DNA of 10,053 bases, taken from NCBI GenBank assembly GCA_002394395.1, contig DGTR01000030.1, forward strand, positions 1-10,053, given 5' to 3'. The translations under genes were made by a program, and so were the position numbers. The notes below the pieces were generated by a model. The model made no database searches. It saw only the letters and a program-made list of their open reading frames with translations, and was not told the origin of the DNA. Source of the stretch: Bacteroidales bacterium UBA4331 (GTDB lineage: Bacteria; Bacteroidota; Bacteroidia; Bacteroidales; Paludibacteraceae). Below, in pieces: positions 1 through 6,582 of the stretch (position 1 is the stretch's first letter; each line of letters opens with the position of its first letter).

Positions 1-827
1 GTCTGGAGAATACCTTCAAGGCTACTCTGGAGGGCGACGAGACCTTCTCGCTCAATGTTATCACGTATGGTAACGATGCCAACCAGGTTCGTATCTCCAC
101 CAACTACCGCATCCACGAGGACAACGCCGAGGCGGACGAATATATCGAGGGTCTGCTCTATGAGGGATGCAAGCCGTTCCTGGGCGATAATATCTCCTTC
201 GAGGACTTCCACTCTACGGAGTCGAATGCCAACGTAGGTATCATGCAGAGCCAGAAAGTGGGGCCGGCTATCGCTGATGATATCACTACCAGCGCTATCT
301 GGGCTGTGCTCGCAGCGCTTGTTGTGATCTTCCTCTATATCCTCTTGCGGTTCCGTAACTTCGCATACTCGGTAGGCGCCCTGACAGCTCTTGCACACGA
401 TACCGTCATCGTGCTCGGTCTGTACGCTATCTTGTGGAAGATCATGCCTTTCTCCATGGAGATCGACCAGGCATTTATCGCAGCGATCCTGACTGTAATC
501 GGTTATTCAATCAACGATACCGTGGTCATTTTCGACCGTGTTCGTGAGTACAACAGCTTGTATCCGAAGCGCGAGCGCTTGCAGAACATCAACGATGCGT
601 TGAACAACACTTTGAGCCGTACGTTCTCGACCTCAATGAGTACGTTCGTCGTATTGTTGGCGATCTTTATCTTCGGCGGCGAGACTATCCAGGGCTTCGT
701 ATTCGCACTTCTTGTAGGTGTGATCGTCGGTACCTATTCGTCTGTGTTCATCGCTTCGCCGATCGCTTATGACATTCAGTTGGCGCAAGCTCGCCGTGCT
801 GAGAAGAAGGCAGAATTGAAGAAATAA
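1..827 (+). CDS. secDF: Protein translocase subunit SecDF, C-terminal (SecF) part, 5'-truncated by window edge
   Basis: This is the end of the SecD/SecF export factor, an inner-membrane, proton-driven partner of SecYEG that helps pull secreted proteins out on the periplasmic side. The reading frame is open from base 3 to the TAA at 825-827 and gives 274 residues with no start in the window. The first ~80 residues are the end of a periplasmic domain. Conserved SecF signatures follow: GPAIADD (about 87-93), AHD (131-133), IGYSINDTVVIFDR (166-179), TLSRT (203-207) and GTYSSVFIASP (243-253). About five hydrophobic helices lie near 97-115, 121-147, 154-177, 211-225 and 228-252, and the tail is Lys/Ala-rich. 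Bacteroidota usually carry SecD and SecF fused, so fusion is assumed; a separate SecF is possible because the upstream half is not visible. Its stop codon overlaps the clpX start. Confidence 0.93.
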   Translation, partial: LENTFKATLEGDETFSLNVITYGNDANQVRISTNYRIHEDNAEADEYIEGLLYEGCKPFLGDNISFEDFHSTESNANVGIMQSQKVGPAIADDITTSAIWAVLAALVVIFLYILLRFRNFAYSVGALTALAHDTVIVLGLYAILWKIMPFSMEIDQAFIAAILTVIGYSINDTVVIFDRVREYNSLYPKRERLQNINDALNNTLSRTFSTSMSTFVVLLAIFIFGGETIQGFVFALLVGVIVGTYSSVFIASPIAYDIQLAQARRAEKKAELKK

Positions 828-2074
828 TGGCTCGCAAGCAAGCACAGACCTGTTCTTTCTGCGGTCGTCCGATGCCGGAGATGTTCGCCGGTGAAAGGGA
901 CAATGCCATGATATGCAGCGATTGCATCGAAGCAGGGCATCGTATCTTGGCGTCCCGACCGAGGGTAAGTTCGGTACAAGGTGATGACCTGAGTTTGGAG
1001 ACATTGCCGACACCGCAGGAGATAAAGGATTTTCTGGATCAATACGTCATCGGCCAGGAGGAAGCAAAACGCTTCCTCTCGGTCGCTGTGTATAACCACT
1101 ACAAACGTCTGTTGCAGGACAAAAGCGACGACGAAGTGGAGATAGAAAAGAGTAATATCCTTCTGGTCGGTTCTACGGGAACGGGCAAGACGCTGCTGGC
1201 TCGTACAATCGCTAAACTGCTGAAAGTGCCGTTTGCGATAGGTGATGCCACCGCATTGACGCAAGCCGGTTATGTTGGCGAAGATGTGGAGTCGTTGCTG
1301 GTTCGGTTGTTGCAAGATGCTGAGTATGATGTCACAAAGGCGCAAAGAGGTATCGTCTTTATCGATGAAATCGACAAGATTGCCCGTAAATCGGAGAATA
1401 TGTCCATCACTCGGGATGTGAGCGGTGAGGGCGTTCAGCAGAGCCTTTTGAAGATGCTGGAGGGTTCTATCGTCAATGTGCCGCCTCAAGGAGGCCGCAA
1501 GCACCCCGACCAGGAGCTGATTCATGTGGACACGCATAATATTCTCTTTATCTGCGGTGGGGCTTTCGATGGCATCGAGCAGAAGATAGCCCAACGCTTG
1601 CATACCCAGGTGATCGGTTTCTCGGCTCAAGCAGAGGCTGAACGCATTGATAAGAATAATCTGTTGCAATATATCGCTCCGCAAGATCTGAAATCTTTTG
1701 GTTTAATCCCGGAGATTATCGGCCGTCTGCCGGTGTTGACTTATCTGCAACCCTTAGATAGAAAAGCCCTGCGCAACATTCTGACGGAACCTAAAAATGC
1801 ATTGACCAAACAGTATGAGAAACTGCTGGCGATGGATAATGTGACGCTTACCTTCGATGAAGAAGCGTTGGATTATATAGTGGACAAGGCGCTCGAGTAT
1901 AAGCTTGGCGCACGTGGTCTGCGAGGGTTGATGGAGACGGTGATGATGGATCTGATGTTTGAATTACCGAACCATAAGAAAACCGGCGCACCGCAGAAGT
2001 TCACGGTTACCAAAGAATTTGCCCGTGAGAAATTAGAAAAGGCAGACTTCGTCCGACTTCAAAATGCAATATAA
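827..2074 (+). CDS. clpX: ATP-dependent Clp protease ATP-binding subunit ClpX
   Basis: ClpX is the hexameric AAA+ unfoldase that recognises tagged proteins in the cytoplasm and threads them into the ClpP peptidase. All 415 residues, the usual length, are present. An N-terminal C4 zinc-binding domain uses Cys9, Cys12, Cys30 and Cys33. The AAA+ core shows Walker A GSTGTGKT (115-122), the pore-1 loop GYVGED (148-153), Walker B IVFIDEID (176-183), the RKH pore loop (224-226), the ClpP-docking IGF loop (263-265), the GLIPEIIGRLPV segment with a likely Arg finger (292-303) and sensor-2 GARGLR (361-366). The intact IGF loop implies a ClpP partner exists, but no clpP lies in the window. The ATG shares its first base with the last base of the secDF stop, suggesting translational coupling. 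I saw no separate promoter. A hairpin terminator follows the stop by 7 bases. Confidence 0.97.
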   Translation: MARKQAQTCSFCGRPMPEMFAGERDNAMICSDCIEAGHRILASRPRVSSVQGDDLSLETLPTPQEIKDFLDQYVIGQEEAKRFLSVAVYNHYKRLLQDKSDDEVEIEKSNILLVGSTGTGKTLLARTIAKLLKVPFAIGDATALTQAGYVGEDVESLLVRLLQDAEYDVTKAQRGIVFIDEIDKIARKSENMSITRDVSGEGVQQSLLKMLEGSIVNVPPQGGRKHPDQELIHVDTHNILFICGGAFDGIEQKIAQRLHTQVIGFSAQAEAERIDKNNLLQYIAPQDLKSFGLIPEIIGRLPVLTYLQPLDRKALRNILTEPKNALTKQYEKLLAMDNVTLTFDEEALDYIVDKALEYKLGARGLRGLMETVMMDLMFELPNHKKTGAPQKFTVTKEFAREKLEKADFVRLQNAI

Positions 2075-2081
2075 GAAGAAT

Positions 2082-2114
2082 AAACGCGACTCGATTGAGC
2101 CGCGTTTGTTTTTT
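2082..2114. terminator. Intrinsic terminator between convergent clpX and DUF4270 genes
   Basis: AAACGCG (2082-2088) pairs with CGCGTTT (2101-2107). After one A-C mismatch the stem continues as CTC/GAG around a GATT loop. On the plus strand it is followed by GTTTTTT (2108-2114), fitting rho-independent termination of clpX. Read on the minus strand, the same hairpin is followed by the weaker T-rich TTTATTCTTCTTAT, so it may serve both convergent units. The TAA of the minus-strand gene (2113-2115) sits in the T tract. Confidence 0.8.
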
Positions 2115-3564
2115 AAAATCCGCTATATACAATCTCCAGTTTCATACCGTTCTTAGCCGACCGGATCTTCGTTGCGGAAACGGTTTGTTGCTGGCGAACG
2201 GAAGTGACTGCGGAGGCTGAGTTGGAGACAGTTGAAGTACCGATGGTAACGGGTACCAGGAGCATATTCAGCGTCGGATTATTATTCACCTCATATAACT
2301 TTTCCCTTAATATCTTATGCAATCTGTCGGTCAGGAAATCGGACATGTCGTACGAGTAGTAATAAATCGCATCCCCCACGGAGTCCACACCTTGCGTTAA
2401 TGTCCCCAATAACGCGCAGGTATCGGAAGGCAATTCCCTGTTGAGGAAGAACCGCTCAAGGCTCTCCTCTCGAATCAGTAACATGTTTGACGCCGGTTGA
2501 ATCCAGTCATTATAGGTCTTGTCGCTGGTCGAACCGGTGAATTTATTCTCCACACTCACGCGTACCTCTGCCTTGTTGACGTACGGCCATTTGACGGTGT
2601 CTCCCGTCAGCGGGTCACGCATGTTTTGAATGATCGTGTCCGCAATCTCTTTTAATGGGAATTGCAGGCGCGTATATACGCACGCGGGCGCGATAATATA
2701 ATTATAGGTGTCGGAGTCATTTTGCAGTTTCTCGACCAACTCTTTTTTATCTTCGTAGTAGAGATGGTTCACAGTGCGCACTTCGGAGTTGGCATAAAAC
2801 GCCTTGAAATCATGCACTACGGTGTCCCGGCCGGCTTTATTATACCCGAAACGGTAGTAAACACCCAACGCTATATCAGAGATATTAAGAATAGTGGACG
2901 AACCGAAGGAGGTCTCTATCAAGAGACCTTTGAAAGCCTCGTTGAAGGTCTTTTGGTCTGTAAAGGAGCGGATTGAAGCAAACTCCTGCATAAAATCATC
3001 ATTCACACGCATCCTCACCATGGGCGAATAAGTGCCGTCATTATTCTGAATGGAGTCGAGTTTTTCTGAGGCAATCACAATGCGGTGATTTGTCAAGATA
3101 CTCTTCTCCCGAGAGCAATAATCGCTGATATTCAAGTCTGTGGGATAAGTGCCGGAGTACTGGAAGGTCTGCTTGTCCATGAGATAAGCATTTACCGCAA
3201 TAGGAGAGTTCGGATCTCCTTCCCAACTGGAATAATACATGAACAGACAAATAGAATCTACCGAATCCACCGCAAAATCTGCGGGGTACGAGTAGCCTTC
3301 CGGACAAGCCAATTGTGTTAAAATGGATGCTCTAAGCGTTCCGTAGTCCGTCTCTATCTCGCCTAAGAGAAAAGAGTCCGCCTGAGAGATGATGGCGTCG
3401 CAACTATCCACGACGGACGAGATACTAAATGTATCTGCCAACACGAAAATCTTGTCATCCGCATCCAAAACAGACTGACCGGTTGTCGCTACATCGTCCT
3501 TACACCCGGTCCACAAGCCCATTATAGCCGCCAAAAACACTATGAAAACAGTGCGATTACTCAT
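2113..3564 (-). CDS. DUF4270 family lipoprotein, probably surface-exposed
   Basis: This is a conserved Bacteroidota lipoprotein family of unknown function, recognised as DUF4270 from its overall pattern (the GEIETDYGTLRASILTQL segment and the LEIVYS ending). I chose the ATG at 3562-3564, giving 483 residues. It yields a proper lipoprotein signal: basic MSNR, a hydrophobic core, then WTGC with the lipidated Cys at residue 21. An earlier in-frame ATG at 3621 would add 19 polar residues lying inside the upstream gene. The residues after the Cys are K-D-D, matching the K-(D/E)2 lipoprotein export signal described in Capnocytophaga, so display on the outer face of the outer membrane is inferred. 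The rest is a soluble, Asp/Ser/Thr-rich domain with no catalytic motif I recognise. The start overlaps the end of the glycogen-synthase-like gene by 8 bases (ATGAGTAA), so the two are almost certainly one operon. Confidence 0.82.
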   Translation of the reverse strand: MSNRTVFIVFLAAIMGLWTGCKDDVATTGQSVLDADDKIFVLADTFSISSVVDSCDAIISQADSFLLGEIETDYGTLRASILTQLACPEGYSYPADFAVDSVDSICLFMYYSSWEGDPNSPIAVNAYLMDKQTFQYSGTYPTDLNISDYCSREKSILTNHRIVIASEKLDSIQNNDGTYSPMVRMRVNDDFMQEFASIRSFTDQKTFNEAFKGLLIETSFGSSTILNISDIALGVYYRFGYNKAGRDTVVHDFKAFYANSEVRTVNHLYYEDKKELVEKLQNDSDTYNYIIAPACVYTRLQFPLKEIADTIIQNMRDPLTGDTVKWPYVNKAEVRVSVENKFTGSTSDKTYNDWIQPASNMLLIREESLERFFLNRELPSDTCALLGTLTQGVDSVGDAIYYYSYDMSDFLTDRLHKILREKLYEVNNNPTLNMLLVPVTIGTSTVSNSASAVTSVRQQQTVSATKIRSAKNGMKLEIVYSGF

Positions 3565-4399
3565 TCCCTTCTTGTTGCAACAACGTTTGATAAAACTCCC
3601 ATTGACGGGCACATGCATCATTCAAATCTTCCTTTGCTTCGTACGGCAAAATAGGTTTGCCTTTGGTCTCCGCGTAATTGGCCACACGCTGATTGACTTT
3701 CGGCGTTGCATAGACGATAGCATCCGAATAATCCACCGCCAGACGCAGTAATTCCTCGTATCCAACGGGGAAATCCGCAATGGATCGCACATCCGTGTTG
3801 GTGATGCCGTCAATGCGCAGTTTGTCCGCAAACTTCGTGGAGAAAGGCTTTTGGTATTCGTTATCGTCTAACATGAGTACGATTTTGGAATTCGCGAAGA
3901 ACGGTTCGTCATTGAAAGCCTTCTTGAGATAAAGCGGCGCTAATGCACTCATCCATCCGGAGCAAAGAATGATATCCGGTGTCCAGCGCAGTTTCTTGAC
4001 GGTCTCGATGGCACCGCGTGCGTAGAAAATCACGCGATCGTCATTGTCGGCATACTCCACACCATTCTCATCTGCCACACCTTTGCGGCGATGGAATAGA
4101 TCATCGTTGTCGATGAAATAAATCTGGATTCTTGCCGTTTGAATCGACGCAACTTTAATCAGAAGTGGATGATCGGAATCCTCGATGATTAAGTTCATAC
4201 CCGAGAGTCGAATCACTTCGTGTAACTGGTTTCTACGTTCGTTAATCTCACCAAACTTCGGCATGAAAGTACGCGTCTCATAACCGTGCGCCTGAAAGTA
4301 TTCAGGTAACTGACGATTAAGCAGACGAATGGGATTTTCCTCTGCTAAATAGGGGGTGATCTCCTGCGAGATAAATAGGATGCGTTTCGGCTCTTTCAT
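3557..4399 (-). CDS. Glycogen/starch synthase-like protein (GT5 N-terminal domain only)
   Basis: This 280-residue protein resembles the N-terminal Rossmann-like domain of GlgA (GT5). It opens with KRILFISQEITPYLAEE, followed by LPEYFQAHGYETRTFMPKFG, equivalent to the start of GlgA. The ADP-glucose-binding KxGGL motif is absent (AEENPIRLLNR in its place), and the usual HDWQT position reads CSGWMSAL (146-153). The whole C-terminal GT-B domain (~200 residues in GlgA) is missing. Short homologues of this sort are widespread in Bacteroidales and usually annotated 'glycogen synthase'; catalytic activity looks unlikely. I start at the ATG 4397-4399, not the in-frame ATG at 4447, because a consensus -7 box lies between them (4423-4430) and the GlgA-like sequence begins only here. 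It is first in a two-gene operon with the DUF4270 lipoprotein and divergent from panC. Confidence 0.8.
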   Translation of the reverse strand: MKEPKRILFISQEITPYLAEENPIRLLNRQLPEYFQAHGYETRTFMPKFGEINERRNQLHEVIRLSGMNLIIEDSDHPLLIKVASIQTARIQIYFIDNDDLFHRRKGVADENGVEYADNDDRVIFYARGAIETVKKLRWTPDIILCSGWMSALAPLYLKKAFNDEPFFANSKIVLMLDDNEYQKPFSTKFADKLRIDGITNTDVRSIADFPVGYEELLRLAVDYSDAIVYATPKVNQRVANYAETKGKPILPYEAKEDLNDACARQWEFYQTLLQQEGNE

Positions 4400-4422
4400 A
4401 GACAAAATACATTTTCGCAATG

Positions 4423-4430
4423 CAAAGGTA
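4423..4430 (-). promoter_or_regulatory. Promoter of the GT5-like/DUF4270 operon (Bacteroidota -7 box)
   Basis: On the minus strand this reads TACCTTTG, a perfect TAnnTTTG box for the Bacteroidota primary sigma factor. Twenty bases upstream (4451-4454) the minus strand reads TTTT, three of four matches to the TTTG -33 box. The start codon at 4399 is about 24 bases downstream, implying a short leader. Confidence 0.7.
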
Positions 4431-4504
4431 CGAAAAAAAAATGACATATTAAAAAAAAATGTAAAAAAAGTGACGAAAAATTTTATTTTTCGACAAATTT
4501 TGAC

Positions 4505-4512
4505 TATCTTTG
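4505..4512 (+). promoter_or_regulatory. panC promoter (Bacteroidota -7 box)
   Basis: TATCTTTG matches TAnnTTTG exactly. Twenty bases upstream (4481-4484) is TTTT, three of four matches to the -33 TTTG. The panC ATG lies 30 bases after the box. The box overlaps an in-frame TTG at 4510, which argues against starting panC there. Confidence 0.7.
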
Positions 4513-4542
4513 CACGTTTTTTGGCAAATTAAATATAAAATT

Positions 4543-5439
4543 ATGCAAATAGTTTCTACAAAAAAAGAGTTACAAACTCTTGTGAAGGCTTGTAAGGAGA
4601 GCCACAAAACAATCGGTCTGGTGCCCACAATGGGGGCGTTGCACCAAGGTCACGCTTCGCTCGTGAAACGTGCCGTTGCTGACAACGACATCTGTGTTGT
4701 TTCGGTCTTTGTTAATCCCACACAATTTAATAATAAGGAGGATTTGGCAAAGTACCCGCGTAACATTGAGCGAGATGCGGAACTGCTGAGTTCCATCGGA
4801 GCGGATTACGTCTTTGCGCCGACGCCGGAGGAGATGTATTCTGAGGAAGAAATGAATACGACTTTTGCGTTCGATTTTGCCGGCCTGGATCAGGTCATGG
4901 AAGGAAAAATGCGTCCCGGACATTTCAACGGAGTAGTGCAAGTGGTGAGCCGCTTGTTCTATCTTGTCCAACCGGATAAAGCCTATTTCGGAGAGAAGGA
5001 TTTCCAGCAATTAGCGATCATTCATCATATGGTAGAGCGTAGCTCTATGGCCGGCACATTCGGAAATCTGCAGATTATCGACTGTCCTATTGTCCGTGAA
5101 GAATCCGGTCTGGCGCTTTCCAGCCGTAATGAACGTCTTTCTGCAGCAGAAAAAGAAACTGCTCTGGCTATCTCGAAAACGCTTTTTGAGTCGTTGAAAT
5201 GGGCAAAAGAAGCAACAGCAACCGCTTCATCCGCACACCAAAACCTCGCACACTCCGTTGCTGCCGTCCGGCAACGCGTGATGGATACCATCAACGCCGT
5301 TCCCGGTCTGGAAGTGGAGTATTACGAGATTGTGGATCAGACGACACTTCTTCCGACGGACACCTTCGAGCATGCCATAGGATGCGTCACCGTGTATTGC
5401 GGCCCTGTTCGCTTGATTGATAACATCAAATACGAATAA
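4543..5439 (+). CDS. panC: Pantothenate synthetase (pantoate--beta-alanine ligase)
   Basis: PanC joins pantoate and beta-alanine, using ATP through a pantoyl-adenylate, to make pantothenate, the coenzyme A precursor. The 298-residue protein shows the family signatures in order: VPTMGALHQGH (27-37) with the HxGH nucleotide-binding signature, FVNPTQF (56-62), EGKMRPGHFNGV (120-131), GEKDFQQ (150-156) and ALSSRN (191-196), the KMSKS-like loop. It is slightly longer than the E. coli enzyme (283). The ATG at 4543 is chosen because MQIVSTKKEL is a normal N-terminus and the promoter overlaps the only upstream alternative (TTG 4510). I saw no Shine-Dalgarno sequence. No panB or panD is in the window; the next plus-strand gene belongs to vitamin B6 synthesis. 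Confidence 0.96.
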   Translation: MQIVSTKKELQTLVKACKESHKTIGLVPTMGALHQGHASLVKRAVADNDICVVSVFVNPTQFNNKEDLAKYPRNIERDAELLSSIGADYVFAPTPEEMYSEEEMNTTFAFDFAGLDQVMEGKMRPGHFNGVVQVVSRLFYLVQPDKAYFGEKDFQQLAIIHHMVERSSMAGTFGNLQIIDCPIVREESGLALSSRNERLSAAEKETALAISKTLFESLKWAKEATATASSAHQNLAHSVAAVRQRVMDTINAVPGLEVEYYEIVDQTTLLPTDTFEHAIGCVTVYCGPVRLIDNIKYE

Positions 5440-5470
5440 CCTTTCCATTGAGATTCAGTAAGTCTGTTCC

Positions 5471-5514
5471 CGACGGTCAAACGACGGTCAAACGACGGTC
5501 AACCGACGGTCAAG
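5471..5514. repeat. Four 11-bp tandem repeats (CGACGGTCAAN)
   Basis: Four head-to-tail units start at 5471, 5482, 5493 and 5504. The first ten bases, CGACGGTCAA, are identical in all four; the eleventh is A, A, C, G. Each unit contains GAC-G-GTC, a short interrupted palindrome, so recognition sites would repeat about once per helical turn. The array occupies the middle of the panC-pdxB spacer, outside any coding frame I support. Its function is not evident; a protein-binding array, a dispersed intergenic repeat or slippage-generated DNA are all possible. Confidence 0.9.
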
Positions 5515-5515
5515 G

Positions 5516-5525
5516 CTTACGTAAG
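5516..5525. repeat. 10-bp perfect palindrome after the tandem repeats
   Basis: CTTACGTAAG is its own reverse complement and begins two bases after the last 11-bp unit. It has no loop, so it is more likely a dimer-binding site than an RNA hairpin. At this length chance occurrence is possible; its position beside the array is the reason to record it. Confidence 0.4.
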
Positions 5526-5552
5526 TACAATGCTACACCCTCATAAGGACCC

Positions 5553-6521
5553 GTGAAAATCGTTTTTGATCAACATATTCCTTTTCTTTTGGAAACCATC
5601 CAGCGTGAATGGCCGGAAGTGCAAAATTATCCGATGGAACCGGAGAAAATCGATGCTTCTACCGTGCACGATGCCGATATTTTGATCGTTCGCACGCGAA
5701 CCAAAGTGAATGAGCTGTTACTGAAAGGGTCAAACGTGCAGTTGGTTTGTACGGCTACCATCGGTTATGACCATATTGATACTGCTTATTGCGAGACTCA
5801 CGGAATACGGTGGATGTCTTGTCCCGGATGCAACGCACAGGCTGTCTGCGACTATATAGAGGAAGCCATCGATGAGTACATCCGGGCATCCACTCCCGCT
5901 TTGCCGCTAACCATCGGTGTCGTTGGCGTCGGGCATGTAGGGAGCAAAGTGGCAGCGATGGCAGAGCGGAAAGGAATGAAAGTCCTCCTCAACGACCCAC
6001 CAAAAGGAATTGGTGTTTCTCTCGATAAAATCGGAAGGATTAGCGATATTATCACCTTCCATGTACCGCTTAAGACCTCTCCGGCAGAGTATCCTACGTA
6101 TCACCTTTGCGACGAAGCGTTTCTGGCAAAATGTAAACCCGGAGCACTGATCATCAATGCTGCCCGTGGAGGCGTGGTGGACGAGGAGGCCTTGTTACGC
6201 AGCGGGCATCCTTTCATCTTAGACACTTGGGAAGGAGAGCCGGATATCAATCCTGCCGTTTTGAACGGTGCTTTTCGCGCTTCCATGCACATCGCCGGCT
6301 ACTCGGTGGAAGGCAAACGAAACGCATCGCAAATGTGTCTGAATGCTATCGCGGAGCAGTTCTCGCTCCCGAAAATAGATATATCGGCTTACCCGTATCT
6401 TGGTCCCTCGGCGGCTCCAAAAAATGGCGAACCATGGCTTGATGCCATCTCTCGATCTCTCAAGGCGCATCCTGAGAATTTTGAGGCTTTGCGCAAGGAC
6501 TATCCGTTAAGAGAAGGGTAG
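5553..6521 (+). CDS. pdxB: Erythronate-4-phosphate dehydrogenase
   Basis: PdxB oxidises 4-phosphoerythronate in the DXP-dependent pathway to pyridoxal 5'-phosphate. The 322 residues form a D-2-hydroxyacid dehydrogenase: RTRTKV (47-52), ATIGYDHID (68-76), PGCNAQAVCDYI (91-102), the Rossmann fingerprint GVGHVG (125-130), NAARGGVVDE (202-211) with catalytic Arg205, the DTWEGEP segment (224-230) with the acidic partner, and His246 in HIAGYSVEGK, a stretch typical of PdxB rather than SerA. The start is GTG: an in-frame TAA at 5544-5546 excludes anything upstream, and MKIVFDQHIPF fits PdxB N-termini. AAGGA at 5545-5549 is only three bases away, too close for an ideal Shine-Dalgarno. The protein is shorter than E. 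coli PdxB (~380), with only ~70 residues after the catalytic His and an end at YPLREG. No promoter was seen upstream, so read-through from panC is likely. Confidence 0.9.
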   Translation: MKIVFDQHIPFLLETIQREWPEVQNYPMEPEKIDASTVHDADILIVRTRTKVNELLLKGSNVQLVCTATIGYDHIDTAYCETHGIRWMSCPGCNAQAVCDYIEEAIDEYIRASTPALPLTIGVVGVGHVGSKVAAMAERKGMKVLLNDPPKGIGVSLDKIGRISDIITFHVPLKTSPAEYPTYHLCDEAFLAKCKPGALIINAARGGVVDEEALLRSGHPFILDTWEGEPDINPAVLNGAFRASMHIAGYSVEGKRNASQMCLNAIAEQFSLPKIDISAYPYLGPSAAPKNGEPWLDAISRSLKAHPENFEALRKDYPLREG

Positions 6522-6523
6522 TT

Positions 6524-6547
6524 TTGTGCTCGATAGTACAATTTATG
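6524..6547 (+). terminator. Possible weak terminator after pdxB
   Basis: TTGTGC (6524-6529) can pair with GTACAA (6536-6541), including one G-U pair, around a six-base loop, followed only by TTTAT. The stem is short and the T tract poor, so this is a tentative call. The palindrome at 6567-6582 followed by seven Ts is the alternative terminator. Confidence 0.25.
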
Positions 6548-6566
6548 GGCTAAAAGTGCTGTTTTT

Positions 6567-6582
6567 TTTGCATATATGCAAA
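6567..6582. promoter_or_regulatory. 16-bp perfect palindrome, candidate operator or hairpin
   Basis: TTTGCATATATGCAAA is identical to its reverse complement. It includes the -33 box of proS and runs into the spacer, where a bound repressor would block polymerase. Seven Ts follow (6583-6589), so as RNA it could also be a six-pair stem with a UAUA loop acting as a weak terminator for pdxB. The stem has only two G-C pairs, which favours the DNA-site reading. Confidence 0.5.

Larger units (their letters stand above)
4400..4542. other. Divergent A/T-rich intergenic region
   Basis: The 143 bases between the divergent start codons hold two outward-facing promoters and little else. Between them lie phased A and T runs (4432-4440, 4451-4459, 4463-4469, 4476-4490), which may bend or melt easily. 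No RNA gene, riboswitch fold or convincing inverted repeat was seen. Confidence 0.7.

Noticed and set aside
776..1684. A 302-codon open frame on the minus strand, antisense to clpX
   Set aside because: It covers the conserved AAA+ core of clpX, shows no family motif and has no promoter or context of its own.
3565..3621. Longer DUF4270 start at ATG 3621
   Set aside because: It places 19 polar residues before the lipoprotein signal and lies deep inside the upstream gene; the start at 3564 gives a proper signal peptide.
4400..4447. Longer start for the GT5-like gene at ATG 4447
   Set aside because: It would lie upstream of the consensus promoter box at 4423-4430 and add 16 residues unlike the family.
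4510..4542. Longer panC start at TTG 4510
   Set aside because: The codon overlaps the -7 box of the panC promoter, and the added residues (HVFWQIKYKI) do not resemble PanC N-termini.
5471..5514. CRISPR array
   Set aside because: The units are 11 bp and directly adjacent with no spacers, and no cas genes are nearby.
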